Part shown: positions 55,593 through 64,000 of the stretch, one piece after another
How the letters are laid out: the number at the start of each line of letters is the position of its first letter
Numbering within the stretch: position 1 is the first letter of the stretch
From: Candidatus Kapaibacterium sp.
GTDB lineage: Bacteria; Bacteroidota; Ignavibacteria; Kapaibacteriales; UBA7675
Length of the DNA stretch: 64,000 nucleotides
Assembly (NCBI GenBank): GCA_028284775.1
Contig: JANQRB010000174.1
Location: 19,207 to 83,206 of the forward strand
Reading direction: 5' to 3'
Made by a program: the position numbers and the translations under genes
Notes under the pieces: model-generated
The model's input: the letters and a program-made list of their open reading frames with translations, nothing else
The model's database searches: none
What the model was told of the DNA's origin: nothing

Positions 55593-57053
55593 TCAGAACG
55601 GGGCTTCGCCGTAATCAACTTCCGCCGAGAAATCCGCCGGTTCATCATTGCGAAACTCGGGATTCTCGAAGCGCGCATAGTCTTTCAGGAACGCCAGCCG
55701 GACACTGCCGACGGGTCCGTTACGCTGCTTGCCGATAATAATCTCGGACATACCCTCGGTCGGCATACCATCTTCGAAAGTGGCGATGTCGTAGTGTTCG
55801 GGGCGGTGAATAAACATAACGACGTCGGCATCCTGTTCGATCGAGCCGGATTCCCTCAGGTCGGAGAGCATCGGCCGTTTGTCCGCGCGGGACTCCACTG
55901 AACGATTGAGCTGCGAAAGTGCGACAACAGGCACGTCTAGTTCTTTAGCCACCTGTTTTAAAGTTCGCGAGATCATCGAAATTTCGCGCTCGCGGCTTTC
56001 GGCCTTCGGCACATGCAGCAATTGAAGGTAGTCGATGACAATCAGACCGATGTTGTGCTCCGCTTTCAGCCGGCGGCATTTGGCGCGCAGCTCCATCACG
56101 GACAGATAGGCGCTGTCGTCGATGTAAATCTTCGATTCGGCCAGGATACCGATGTTGCGCGCCAGCTTCGGCATGTCGGCATCCTTGATGCGGCCGGTGC
56201 GGATGCTCTGCGCATTCACCCTGGCTTCAGCGCTCAGCAGACGAATCACCAGCTGGGCGGAGGCCATCTCGATCGAGAAGATCGCCGTTGGAATTTTACT
56301 TTCGACAGCCACATTACGGGCGATCGAAAGCGCGAAGGCGGTTTTACCCATCGAGGGCCTGGCCGCCAGAATCACAAGGTCTGACTTTTGCAGCCCGCCG
56401 AGCATGTCGTCCATTTTCGTAAAGCCGGTCGGCACCCCTACGATGCCCGAGTCGTTGCCTTCCCGATCCGTCATGCTCACGATCATCTCGAAGGTCTCTT
56501 TCGCCAGCTTTTTCATCACCGAATAGGTTGTGCGCAGACGCTTTTCGCCAATAGCGAAGACCTTGCTTTCAGCCTGGTCGATCTCTTCCAGGGCATCGCT
56601 GCCGGGATCGTAACACTGCTCCAATATCTCAGATGCGGCGCGGATCATCTCACGTTTAAGATAATGCTCCTGAACAATGTGGGCGTACTGCTCCACATTA
56701 GCGGCGGTCGGCGTCCGCGCGTTAAGTTCGGAAATGTAATAGGTGCCGCCCAACTCTTCCAGGATACCGCGTTTGCGCAGCTCCTCGCTCAGGGTAACCA
56801 GATCGATCGTGTTGCTTTCTTCGGACATAGCCAGCATCGTCTCGAAGATTTTGCGATGGACCTCCTTATAAAAAGACTCGGCATCCAGAATTTCCATTAC
56901 TCTGTTCAGCGCGCGCTTGTCCAACATGATCGCGCCGAGAACCGCCATTTCAGCTTCGGCCGAGTGCGGCGGCACCCGATCGGCGGCATTTGTCAGAGCT
57001 ACAATCTTGGATGGACGGTCGGAGCGATTTGTATAAGGCGTACTGGCAGACAC
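55593..57053 (-). CDS. dnaB: Replicative DNA helicase DnaB
   Basis: 486 residues. The N-terminal domain (about 28-135) carries PPHSAEAEMAVLGAIMLDK, which packs in the hexamer and meets primase. After the linker helix, the RecA-type domain has the Walker A box ARPSMGKTAF (231-240), the Walker B strand LIVIDYLQLLHVP, and the SQLNRSVESRADKRPMLSDL and DVVMFIHRP stretches typical of DnaB. It unwinds DNA ahead of the replication fork. The start is a GTG at 57053; there is no ATG nearby. A TATCTTTG -7 box lies ~100 bp upstream. No intein or frameshift is present. Confidence 0.96.
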   Translation of the reverse strand: MSASTPYTNRSDRPSKIVALTNAADRVPPHSAEAEMAVLGAIMLDKRALNRVMEILDAESFYKEVHRKIFETMLAMSEESNTIDLVTLSEELRKRGILEELGGTYYISELNARTPTAANVEQYAHIVQEHYLKREMIRAASEILEQCYDPGSDALEEIDQAESKVFAIGEKRLRTTYSVMKKLAKETFEMIVSMTDREGNDSGIVGVPTGFTKMDDMLGGLQKSDLVILAARPSMGKTAFALSIARNVAVESKIPTAIFSIEMASAQLVIRLLSAEARVNAQSIRTGRIKDADMPKLARNIGILAESKIYIDDSAYLSVMELRAKCRRLKAEHNIGLIVIDYLQLLHVPKAESREREISMISRTLKQVAKELDVPVVALSQLNRSVESRADKRPMLSDLRESGSIEQDADVVMFIHRPEHYDIATFEDGMPTEGMSEIIIGKQRNGPVGSVRLAFLKDYARFENPEFRNDEPADFSAEVDYGEAPF

Positions 57054-57149
57054 AGATTCTTACTCTCGTTGATGTCCAGACAAAACCGAAGAATTATCGG
57101 GGCTCGCAAGCTTCGGGTTACTTCTGAGCGAGAATTGACGAAGGGGGGA

Positions 57150-57157
57150 CAAAGATA
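57150..57157 (-). promoter_or_regulatory. Candidate -7 box (TATCTTTG) for dnaB
   Basis: The minus strand reads GTATCTTTGTC, the most frequent form of the Bacteroidota -7 box, ~97 bp before the dnaB start. The -33 position does not hold a clear TTG. Confidence 0.5.
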
Positions 57158-57347
57158 CAAATTTTGATCTGATATGCGAGTGCTGTCCACAAAATTACGG
57201 TAGCAGCGGTATGGTCACTGGCCTGCTGATTTGAATTGAAAATCAATCCCTGTTTCCTTAAGTTCGCCACTGTGGAAATCAGGACCGGCCCGGCAATGAT
57301 TTCGTGCACCCCACGCAGCAATAATTCACAATCTCCGGAATCCAGAC
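57158..57347. other. Divergent dnaB/hflX intergenic region
   Basis: Beyond the dnaB -7 box, no gene or RNA is seen. A small symmetric element TGATTT-N7-AAATCA at 57227-57245 lies between the two genes and could be a regulatory palindrome. The ribosome site AGAAGG for hflX begins at 57348. Confidence 0.35.
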
Positions 57348-57357
57348 AGAAGGTCAT

Positions 57358-58650
57358 TTGCTACAGTCTACAGCAACGCCAAAAGAACGCGCCCTCGCCG
57401 TCGCCGTTCGCGCGGGATCGATTGACAGAGCTATCGTATCGGATCATCTTGCGGAATTGGTCTTTCTGGCCGAAACAGCCGGCGCTGAAATCATTGAGAC
57501 AATCGTGCAGGAATTGCCCCGACCGGTAACGGCCACCTATATCGGCAGCGGCAAAGTGCAGGAAGTCAAGGAAATCGTCGAAGAAGAAGAAATCGGCCTC
57601 GTGATTTTCGACGACGACCTCTCGCCCGCTCAGGTTAAGAATCTTGAGAACCAGCTAGAGGTTAAGGTTATTGATCGCAGTGGCCTGATTCTCGACATCT
57701 TTGCGGCACACGCACGCAGCAATGAAGCCAAAACGCAGGTGGAGCTGGCACAGCTTCAATATCTGCTTCCTCGTCTTAGTCGGATGTGGACGCACCTTTC
57801 CAAGCAATATGGCGGCATCGGGATGAAGGGTCCGGGCGAAACACAAATCGAAACGGACCGCCGTCTGATTCGCCATCGTATCACCCAGTTGAAGGTCAAG
57901 CTCGAAAAAATTGCGACCCAGAAGCGGACACAGCGCAAAGGCCGTTCGGCGCTCACGCGCTTTGCTCTGGTAGGCTATACCAATGCCGGCAAATCGACGC
58001 TCATGAATCTCCTGTCGGACTCCGAAGTGTATGTGCGCGACAAGCTTTTCGCAACGCTCGATACGACCGTTCGGACAATTGAATTCGTCGGCGGCAAGCA
58101 GGCTCTGCTCTCCGATACCGTCGGTTTCATTCGCAAACTGCCGACACACCTGGTCGCCTCCTTTCGCTCGACGCTGGCGGAAATCGAAGAGGCCGACATT
58201 CTACTGCACGTCGTCGACATTTCGCACCCGGCCGTTCGCGAACATATCGAGGCGGTGCACAGTACTTTGAAGCAGCTCGAAGTCGACAGCAAACCTGTCA
58301 TAATGGTGTACAACAAAATCGACAAAATGCAGTCGGGCGAAGAATTGCAGGAAATGCTGCAAGAGCTTCCGTCCGGCAGCGCAATTTCAGCCGCCCGCGG
58401 AATTAATATTCGCGATCTGAAAGCCACAATGCAGCGCGAGAGCGAAAAGCGGGTTTTGGCAATGGACCTGCTCTTTCCCTATACCGCGATGCAGCACCTT
58501 GCGCGCATCTACGAGATTGCGGAAGTTATGGAGCGCCGCGATCTGGAAGCGGGTATTGCCATCAAAGCGAAAGTTGACCCGCGTTATGCCGAGCAGCTTG
58601 TCCGCTGGCAAAATACCGCCAGTCCGAGCACCTCGGAAATGACCGACTGA
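57358..58650 (+). CDS. hflX: Ribosome-associated GTPase HflX
   Basis: 430 residues from a TTG at 57358, with AGAAGG four bases upstream; no ATG is available. The N-terminal HflX domain holds VTATYIGSGKVQEVKE, VIFDDDLSPAQVKNLE and DRSGLILDIFAAHARSNEAK. A glycine-rich linker with GIGMKGPGETQIETDRR precedes the GTPase domain, which has G1 GYTNAGKST, G3 DTVGF and G4 NKID. HflX splits stalled 70S ribosomes under stress. It stands divergent from dnaB. Confidence 0.95.
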   Translation: MLQSTATPKERALAVAVRAGSIDRAIVSDHLAELVFLAETAGAEIIETIVQELPRPVTATYIGSGKVQEVKEIVEEEEIGLVIFDDDLSPAQVKNLENQLEVKVIDRSGLILDIFAAHARSNEAKTQVELAQLQYLLPRLSRMWTHLSKQYGGIGMKGPGETQIETDRRLIRHRITQLKVKLEKIATQKRTQRKGRSALTRFALVGYTNAGKSTLMNLLSDSEVYVRDKLFATLDTTVRTIEFVGGKQALLSDTVGFIRKLPTHLVASFRSTLAEIEEADILLHVVDISHPAVREHIEAVHSTLKQLEVDSKPVIMVYNKIDKMQSGEELQEMLQELPSGSAISAARGINIRDLKATMQRESEKRVLAMDLLFPYTAMQHLARIYEIAEVMERRDLEAGIAIKAKVDPRYAEQLVRWQNTASPSTSEMTD

Positions 58651-58749
58651 TTGCGGCGGCGGCGATTGATTTTCCGATCCGGCAAATAATGGTTAACTTA
58701 TTGGCTTCCGCGTCAAAGCTCGTGCAACCAATCAGTTCAGGCCGCGACT

Positions 58750-58914
58750 ATGCTCATCCTCCGAATCTTTAGTATGGCCATTTTTGTCTTCTTTTTCACC
58801 ATTACGCTGGTAGTTACTGCTGAGGTAATCTCGCCCTGGCTGAGCATTTTCATCGGGATAGCGGTCGGCTATGGCGTCTACCGATGGCTGAAACACGCAC
58901 TGGCGCGCTATTGA
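58750..58914 (+). CDS. Small two-helix membrane protein, 54 residues
   Basis: The ATG at 58750 opens a 54-codon frame. It has two hydrophobic helices (IFVFFFTITLVVTA and LSIFIGIAVGYGVY) joined by EVISPW and a basic tail RWLKHALARY. The hydrophobic pattern, charged tail and position in a run of plus-strand genes favour a real small membrane protein. No good Shine-Dalgarno site is seen, which is usual in this window. No family is recognised. Confidence 0.5.
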   Translation: MLILRIFSMAIFVFFFTITLVVTAEVISPWLSIFIGIAVGYGVYRWLKHALARY

Positions 58915-59008
58915 CCGGCGCTGATTCGGCAGGCCGCTACGATCATCGATTTTCCCGCGCTTCCTTGTGATGACCATTCCTCCAAAGCCGACGCCCTGTC
59001 GATAAATT

Positions 59009-59452
59009 ATGCGAAGCTTCTCCAATGCACAGATTCAAAAAATGAACGACCGGCGCTTGCTGAGCGCGATCCTGTATAAGGACGAAATCGGCTATCCATT
59101 TGATTATGTGGAGCTGTGCAAGGAAGAGCTGCGACGGCGTGGTTATACGAATTCCGACATTCAACGGGAAGTGGATAATGAGTGCGGCGACGGTGACGTC
59201 CGGCTTCCAAGTCGCTTCGATTTACGACGACAATTGAAGCTGCGACGCACGATAATGCTTGTCAGCGCCGGCATTGCAGTTATGCTGTTTGCTTCGGTAT
59301 TCGGCTCAGCCGGCAATAGCGAGTTTCCCGCGGTGGTGATCGGCGCCATCGCTTTAGGCGCTATGATCAGCGCATTTGTGTGCTATGCAAGCATGGCCCT
59401 ACTGAAGGCGCAGCTTGCCTCGCGCGAAACCGAGCAAGGCGAAGAATTGTGA
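59009..59452 (+). CDS. Hypothetical protein with a soluble helical head and two membrane helices
   Basis: 147 residues. The N-terminal ~80 residues are helical and charged, with KMNDRRLLSAILYKDEIGY and CKEELRRRGYTNSDIQREV; the paired helices resemble short helical-hairpin heads. Two membrane helices follow at about 81-99 and 105-128, and an acidic tail ends the protein. I do not recognise a family. The LD-carboxypeptidase gene begins at a GTG that overlaps this stop codon (GTGA), so the two are translationally coupled. Confidence 0.75.
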   Translation: MRSFSNAQIQKMNDRRLLSAILYKDEIGYPFDYVELCKEELRRRGYTNSDIQREVDNECGDGDVRLPSRFDLRRQLKLRRTIMLVSAGIAVMLFASVFGSAGNSEFPAVVIGAIALGAMISAFVCYASMALLKAQLASRETEQGEEL

Positions 59453-60387
59453 AGCTCGTCAAAGCCAAAGCTCTCAGACCCGGCGCCCGAATAGGTATCA
59501 TCGCACCTGCCGGTCCGCTGCGCAGTGAAGAACATTTAAAGCGTGCCATCGCCTATATCGAGTCGCGCGGCTACCGAACATGTATCGGCCGGAGTGTCTA
59601 CAAACGCCACCTGGGCTACCTGGCCGGCGAAGATGCCGAACGGGCAGCCGATCTCAATGCGATGTTTGCCGATCCGTCGATCGACGCCATATTCTGCGCG
59701 CGAGGCGGCTACGGTTGTATGCGCCTGCTCGATCTGATCGATTATGATCTGATTGCCGCCATGCCCAAGATATTCGTTGGATTTTCAGATATCACAGCCT
59801 TGCAGTGCGCTCTATTGGTGCGATCGGGACTGATAAGCTTTTCGGGGGCAATGCCCGCCGTGGATATGCGCGACACATTCCACCCGGAATCCGAGACTTC
59901 CTTCTGGGGCATGCTGGATGGGACGATCGACAGCGGAGAGCTGCAGCAGTCGACTGCTCGGCAAGCACTGCAGCCGGGAATTGCGCGGGGGCGTCTTGTC
60001 TGCGGCAATCTCACGCTCTTCGCCGCGCTTTGCGGCAGCCCCTGGCTACCGCTGTTGGCAGAAAAGGTTTTATTAATCGAAGAAGTTGCCGAAGAACCGT
60101 ATCGGGTCGATCGGATGCTCGCCCAGTTGCTGCAAGCGGGGGGGCTGGCCGACATCGCCGGCCTGGCACTGGGCCAGTTTAGCGCCGTTCCCGAAGGCCG
60201 GTCGGCCACGCCGCAGCCGCCCATGAAATCTACCCTGCATGACTATGTTCACAGGCTGCAGCGACCTACGGTGGGCAACATACTCTACGGTCACCAGGCC
60301 CTCAAGCTGACTCTGCCCTTTGGCGCAATGGTGGAAGTCGACGGTAGCGCCGGCCGGCTCCGTCTGCTGGAAGCTCCGCTGAACTGA
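59449..60387 (+). CDS. LD-carboxypeptidase (MccF/LdcA family, peptidase S66)
   Basis: 312 residues from a GTG at 59449 that overlaps the upstream stop codon; an in-frame start at 59380 lies inside the previous gene and adds unrelated residues. The fold begins GARIGIIAPAGPLRSEEHL. The serine nucleophile is S113 in FVGFSDITALQ, preceded by the oxyanion region FCARGGYGCMRLLD. The catalytic Glu lies in LIEEVAEEPYRVDRML and the His in ILYGHQALKLTLPFG. S66 peptidases cut the L-Lys/meso-Dap-D-Ala bond of muropeptides in cell-wall recycling, or related amide substrates in the MccF branch. It has no signal peptide and is cytoplasmic. Confidence 0.9.
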   Translation: MKLVKAKALRPGARIGIIAPAGPLRSEEHLKRAIAYIESRGYRTCIGRSVYKRHLGYLAGEDAERAADLNAMFADPSIDAIFCARGGYGCMRLLDLIDYDLIAAMPKIFVGFSDITALQCALLVRSGLISFSGAMPAVDMRDTFHPESETSFWGMLDGTIDSGELQQSTARQALQPGIARGRLVCGNLTLFAALCGSPWLPLLAEKVLLIEEVAEEPYRVDRMLAQLLQAGGLADIAGLALGQFSAVPEGRSATPQPPMKSTLHDYVHRLQRPTVGNILYGHQALKLTLPFGAMVEVDGSAGRLRLLEAPLN

Positions 60388-60505
60388 ATACGCTGCCGTG
60401 TTGCTTTCACAATCCGCTAACATTAGCTAATTTGCGCTGCCAATTTCCCTGATTCTCCAGGTATTCCCCTAGGATTCCTGTCCAATTTCAATTCTACCGA
60501 GGCGT

Positions 60506-63500
60506 ATGAAACTGCTTTTTTTCGCTTTGCTCAGCCTGGTACTGCTTCCGCAGTCTCTTACGGCACAGAAGACCTTTCCGGTCAATGGCGTTCATGACGA
60601 CCGGCCGGAAGTGTACGCGCTCACGAATGCACGCATTGTCGTCAGTCCCGATAATACCATCAGCAAGGGCACGCTCGTAATCGGCAAAGGCAAAGTCCTT
60701 GCTGCCGCAGCATCGGCCGCTATCCCTCCGGAAGCGGTCGTGATCGATATGAGCGGTAAGACGATTTACCCATCGTTTATCGATCTCGACACGGATTACG
60801 GACTGCCGGAGCCTAAAAAGCAGAAGGAATCCGCATTCGGCGACCCGCCGCAGAGCAGCACGAAGAAAAAGGGCGCTTACAACTGGAATCAGGCCATCCG
60901 CCCGGAGATTCGCGCCTGCGACATTTTTGAAGTGGATGAGAAACAGGCCCGCAAGTGGCGGAAACAGGGCTTTGGCGCGGTACTCAGTTTTCAGCACGAC
61001 GGTGTTGCGCGAGGGAGCTCGGTACTCGTGAGCCTCGCCGACGATAAAGAACAACGCGTGATTCTCAAGGGTGAAGCCGGCGCTCATTATTCCTTCGACA
61101 AGGGCAGCTCTACCCAGAATTACCCCGGCTCGCTGATGGGCGCAATCGCCCTGCTGCGTCAGACCTATCTCGACGCCGCCTGGTACGCCCAGCCCGCCCT
61201 CGCCGAGGAGTTTAACATTTCTCTCGACGCATGGAACAAAGTACAGCGCTTACCGCAGTTTTTTGAAGTGACCAACAAGCTTGACCTTCTACGCTGCGAC
61301 AAGGTCGGCGATGAGTTTAAGGTGCAATACATCATCAGGAGCGGCGGCGATGAATACCAACGTATCGATGCCGTCAAAAAGGCGGCGGCAACGCTTATCG
61401 TGCCGCTTAACTTTCCCCTGCCCTATGATCTGGCGGATCCCTTTGACGCCTTCGACGTCAGTCTGGCGAATCTTAAGCACTGGGAGTTAGCGCCATCAAA
61501 CCCGGCCGCACTCGAAGAGGCAGGCATCAGGTTCGCCCTGACAACGGCCCTGCTGAAGAAACGCGGCAAATTCTGGCCCAATCTGCGCAAAGCGATTCAA
61601 TACGGGCTCAGCAAAAAAGGCGCGCTGGCCGCTCTGACGACGGTACCGGCCGGCATCCTGGGCGTGGAAGATCAGTTGGGAACACTGGCCGCCGGTAAGC
61701 TGGCCAATTTCATTGTCACGTCGGGCGATATCTTCGCCGACGAGGTCGTCATCTACCAAAACTGGGTGCAGGGCCGCAAGTACGAAATCACAAACCTTGC
61801 GCTTGCCGATTTGCGGGGCGACTATGAACTGGAAGTCGATGACATCGGTCGTTTCGAGCTGGAGATCAAAGGCAAAATCAATTCGCCCAAACTAAAGGCC
61901 AAATCACGCAAGACCGAAGAGCAAAGCGGTACAATCAGCATGACGGATCACATGCTCTCGCTGAGCTTTCCAACACAAGACAAGGGAGAGGAGGTCCTTC
62001 GTCTGACGGGCTGGGTCGGCGCGACCGAGTGGTCCGGCCGCGCGCAGAGCGCCGAAGGAACCTGGCATAACTGGCGCGCCAAAAAAACCGACAACTATGA
62101 AGCCAAAGAGAAGGATGCGCCGGAAAAACCCGCAAGCGGCAAGCTCAGCTTTCCCTTGACCGCCTACGGTTGGGAACGCCTGCCGCAAGCGGCGTCAGTG
62201 CTGATTAAAAACGCCACGATCTGGACCTGCGAAGCTGACGGCATCATGGAGAATGCCGACATCTTAATCGAGAATGGCAAAATCGCGCAGATCGGGCGGA
62301 ACCTCAGCGCCGGCGGCGCCCGTGTTGTCGATGCCGCCGGAAAGCACGTCACGCCGGGTATTATCGATGAGCATTCGCATATCGCAATCAGCCGGGGCGT
62401 CAACGAATGGACGCAGGCCAGCTCGGCGGAGGTCCGAATCGGCGATGTCGTCAATTCGGATGATGTTAACATTTACCGGCAACTCGCGGGCGGCGTGACG
62501 ACATCGCAGCTTCTTCATGGCTCGGCCAACCCCATCGGCGGTCAGTCCGCTCTTATCAAACTGCGCTGGGGACGGACGCCGGAAGAGATGAAATTCGCCA
62601 ATGCCGATCCCTTTATCAAGTTCGCCCTGGGTGAAAATGTTAAACAGTCCAATTGGGGCGACCTTTACACTATACGATTCCCCCAGACGCGCATGGGCGT
62701 CGAGCAGGTCTTCTTCGATCACTTCACGCGCGCGGTGGAATACGAGCAGGCCTGGAAGAGTTACAATGCTCTAAGCGGAGGCGCCCGTCAGAACCAAGCA
62801 GCGCCGCGGCGCGACCTCGAGCTGGAAGCATTGCTGGAAATCGTGAACAGCGAACGCTTTATCACCTGCCATTCCTATGTGCAGTCCGAGATTAATATGC
62901 TCATGAAGACCGCGGAGCACTTCGGCTTTCGGATCAACACTTTCACGCACATCCTGGAAGGATTCAAAGTCGCGGATATCATGGAGGACCACGGCGCCGG
63001 CGGCTCGTCCTTTTCCGACTGGTGGGCTTACAAATACGAGGTTATTGACGCAATTCCCTACAATGGCGCGATTCTGCACCAGATGGGTGTGGTGACGGCC
63101 TTCAACAGCGACTCGCCCGAGATGGCGCGCCGGCTGAATCAGGAAGCCGCCAAGGCTGTTAAGTACGGCGGTCTCAGTGAAGAAGACGCCCTGAAATTCG
63201 TGACGCTGAATCCGGCCAAACTGCTGCATATCGACGATCGCGTCGGCAGCCTTAAGGTCGGTAAAGACGCCGACCTGGTGCTGTGGAATGACAATCCCCT
63301 CTCTATCTACGCCCGCGCCGAACAGACCTATATCGACGGTATTCTCTATTACGATATCGAGCGCGATCAGGAATTGCGCAGCGTCATTGCCGATGAGCGC
63401 CGACGCCTGACAGTCGCGATGCAGGATGCCAAAAATAAAGGTTCGGAAACCCGCAAGAGTGAAAAAACCCTTGAGCATCATTTCCACTGCGATGACATTC

Positions 63501-63580
63501 ACGACTACGGTCACGCCGGGGAACATCACCATTCACAGGGTCATGGACATCATCATGGACATAGCCATGGACAGGAATAG
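60506..63580 (+). CDS. Exported tandem amidohydrolase with degenerate first domain and His-rich tail
   Basis: 1024 residues. A signal peptide covers residues 1-20 (MKLLFFALLSLVLLPQSLTA). The first amidohydrolase-like domain (about 30-430) carries YPSFIDLDTDYGL at 88-100, where the metal-binding His-x-His is replaced by D95-x-D97, so it is probably inactive. After a beta-rich linker (~435-560) the second domain keeps TPGIIDEHSHIAI (H623, H625), FITCHSYVQSEINMLM and TFTHILEGFK, and the catalytic aspartate region VVTAFNSDSPEMARRL, so it should bind metal. The final ~35 residues contain 14 histidines. Members of this group hydrolyse C-N bonds of peptides or cyclic amides in the periplasm; the substrate is unknown. 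A second amidohydrolase gene follows 73 bp downstream. Confidence 0.88.
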   Translation: MKLLFFALLSLVLLPQSLTAQKTFPVNGVHDDRPEVYALTNARIVVSPDNTISKGTLVIGKGKVLAAAASAAIPPEAVVIDMSGKTIYPSFIDLDTDYGLPEPKKQKESAFGDPPQSSTKKKGAYNWNQAIRPEIRACDIFEVDEKQARKWRKQGFGAVLSFQHDGVARGSSVLVSLADDKEQRVILKGEAGAHYSFDKGSSTQNYPGSLMGAIALLRQTYLDAAWYAQPALAEEFNISLDAWNKVQRLPQFFEVTNKLDLLRCDKVGDEFKVQYIIRSGGDEYQRIDAVKKAAATLIVPLNFPLPYDLADPFDAFDVSLANLKHWELAPSNPAALEEAGIRFALTTALLKKRGKFWPNLRKAIQYGLSKKGALAALTTVPAGILGVEDQLGTLAAGKLANFIVTSGDIFADEVVIYQNWVQGRKYEITNLALADLRGDYELEVDDIGRFELEIKGKINSPKLKAKSRKTEEQSGTISMTDHMLSLSFPTQDKGEEVLRLTGWVGATEWSGRAQSAEGTWHNWRAKKTDNYEAKEKDAPEKPASGKLSFPLTAYGWERLPQAASVLIKNATIWTCEADGIMENADILIENGKIAQIGRNLSAGGARVVDAAGKHVTPGIIDEHSHIAISRGVNEWTQASSAEVRIGDVVNSDDVNIYRQLAGGVTTSQLLHGSANPIGGQSALIKLRWGRTPEEMKFANADPFIKFALGENVKQSNWGDLYTIRFPQTRMGVEQVFFDHFTRAVEYEQAWKSYNALSGGARQNQAAPRRDLELEALLEIVNSERFITCHSYVQSEINMLMKTAEHFGFRINTFTHILEGFKVADIMEDHGAGGSSFSDWWAYKYEVIDAIPYNGAILHQMGVVTAFNSDSPEMARRLNQEAAKAVKYGGLSEEDALKFVTLNPAKLLHIDDRVGSLKVGKDADLVLWNDNPLSIYARAEQTYIDGILYYDIERDQELRSVIADERRRLTVAMQDAKNKGSETRKSEKTLEHHFHCDDIHDYGHAGEHHHSQGHGHHHGHSHGQE

Positions 63581-63653
63581 CAGCCTGATGCCTGCGGACC
63601 GACTCTATGAAAGACTTAACATTTCAAAAATCAAAATCTCCGGTAATCCCCCC

Positions 63654-64000
63654 ATGCATAACAAGATAAAAGCGATCGCGATTTGTATGTGCGCCCTACT
63701 GATGGGCCTGGATAGTCATTCCGCCGAGGTACCGGCGCCCGGTGCAGCCCAATCCCGACCGATATTTCTGGTAGGCGCTACGGTGCACGTCGGCGACGGC
63801 AGCGTGATCGAAAATGCCACCGTCGGCTTCAGGGACGGCAAGCTCACGATGGTAGAATCCGTCGAGGCCTTACTTGATCAGGGCAGCGATGCCGATATTC
63901 GCGACGTCAGCGGCAAACACATCTATCCCGGTCTGATCGCTCCGGCCACCAACCTCGGTCTGACCGAAATCGGCGCGGTGCGCGCTACCAGGGACTTCAA
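63654..64000 (+). CDS. Amidohydrolase-family protein, partial at window end
   Basis: The ATG at 63654 opens a frame that runs past the window end (115 residues seen). A signal peptide is present (MHNKIKAIAICMCALLMGLD). The mature part reads PIFLVGATVHVGDGSVIENA, GKHIYPGLIAPATNLGLTE and IGAVRATRDF, matching the amidohydrolases that are commonly encoded beside the ~1000-residue tandem type. The usual His-x-His position after YPGLI holds APATNL, so the N-terminal metal site looks absent here too. A short overlapping ORF from 63607 in another frame is rejected. Confidence 0.8.
   Translation, partial: MHNKIKAIAICMCALLMGLDSHSAEVPAPGAAQSRPIFLVGATVHVGDGSVIENATVGFRDGKLTMVESVEALLDQGSDADIRDVSGKHIYPGLIAPATNLGLTEIGAVRATRDF

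Noticed and set aside
57158..57347. Replication origin near dnaB
   Set aside because: Only one poor DnaA-box-like sequence (CTGTCCACA) and no dnaA gene or AT-rich repeat cluster.

Overview
The window looks like a chromosomal stretch of a Bacteroidota/Chlorobiota-group (FCB) bacterium, possibly a Kapabacteria- or Ignavibacteria-like lineage; I cannot place it more finely from sequence alone. The reasons are: four large exported proteins with C-terminal type IX secretion (T9SS) sorting tails plus a PorV/PorQ-family protein; a Bacteroidota-style SdhA and SdhB; a TPR/LuxR regulator and a sensor-type beta-propeller; many weak or absent Shine-Dalgarno sites; and several TAnnTTTG-like -7 boxes upstream of genes. 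I see no rRNA, tRNA, CRISPR array, prophage or transposase gene.

Layout. 0-6 kb: a GT-C-type membrane glycosyltransferase, a TPR-LuxR regulator and a secreted propeller protein. 6.4-7.1 kb: five ~163-bp tandem units that each carry an inverted repeat. 8-13.4 kb (minus): an envelope polysaccharide block with an O-antigen ligase-like protein, a dolichol-phosphate-mannose-synthase-like GT2, a polyprenyl-phosphate sugar transferase and a flippase. 13.5-17.3 kb: plsY, an orphan ABC permease, maf and a GT4 on the opposite strand. 18-25.6 kb (minus): sufE, then a tight run of Wzi-like and Wza-like proteins, wecB, a nucleotide-sugar dehydrogenase and rfbB. Together these blocks supply sugar precursors, lipid-linked assembly, flipping, polymerisation/ligation and outer-membrane export of a surface glycan.

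25.7-29.7 kb (minus): nudix - parA - parB - thioesterase - porQ-like, probably one operon. 29.9-38.9 kb (plus): two tandem 986-residue T9SS cargo proteins with a glycosidase-like fold but apparently without the catalytic glutamates, then an ECF sigma factor, a protein that joins an anti-sigma-like head, one transmembrane helix and an outer-membrane-barrel-like tail, and a lipoprotein, closed by a strong terminator. 39-41.6 kb (minus): sdhB and sdhA without sdhC. 42-45.8 kb (plus): YfhO-family protein and an LptA/OstA-like protein.

46.3-52.2 kb (plus): a 1341-residue adhesin-like T9SS cargo and two paralogous outer-membrane proteins. 52.4-64 kb: a HIT protein, rsmA, a PAP2_3-type membrane protein and a periplasmic protein (plus); dnaB (minus); hflX, two small membrane proteins, an LD-carboxypeptidase and a pair of exported amidohydrolases (plus), the last running off the end. 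The most unusual item is the sigma / anti-sigma-barrel / lipoprotein set beside the paired pseudo-glycosidases, which could form a trans-envelope signalling and surface module.
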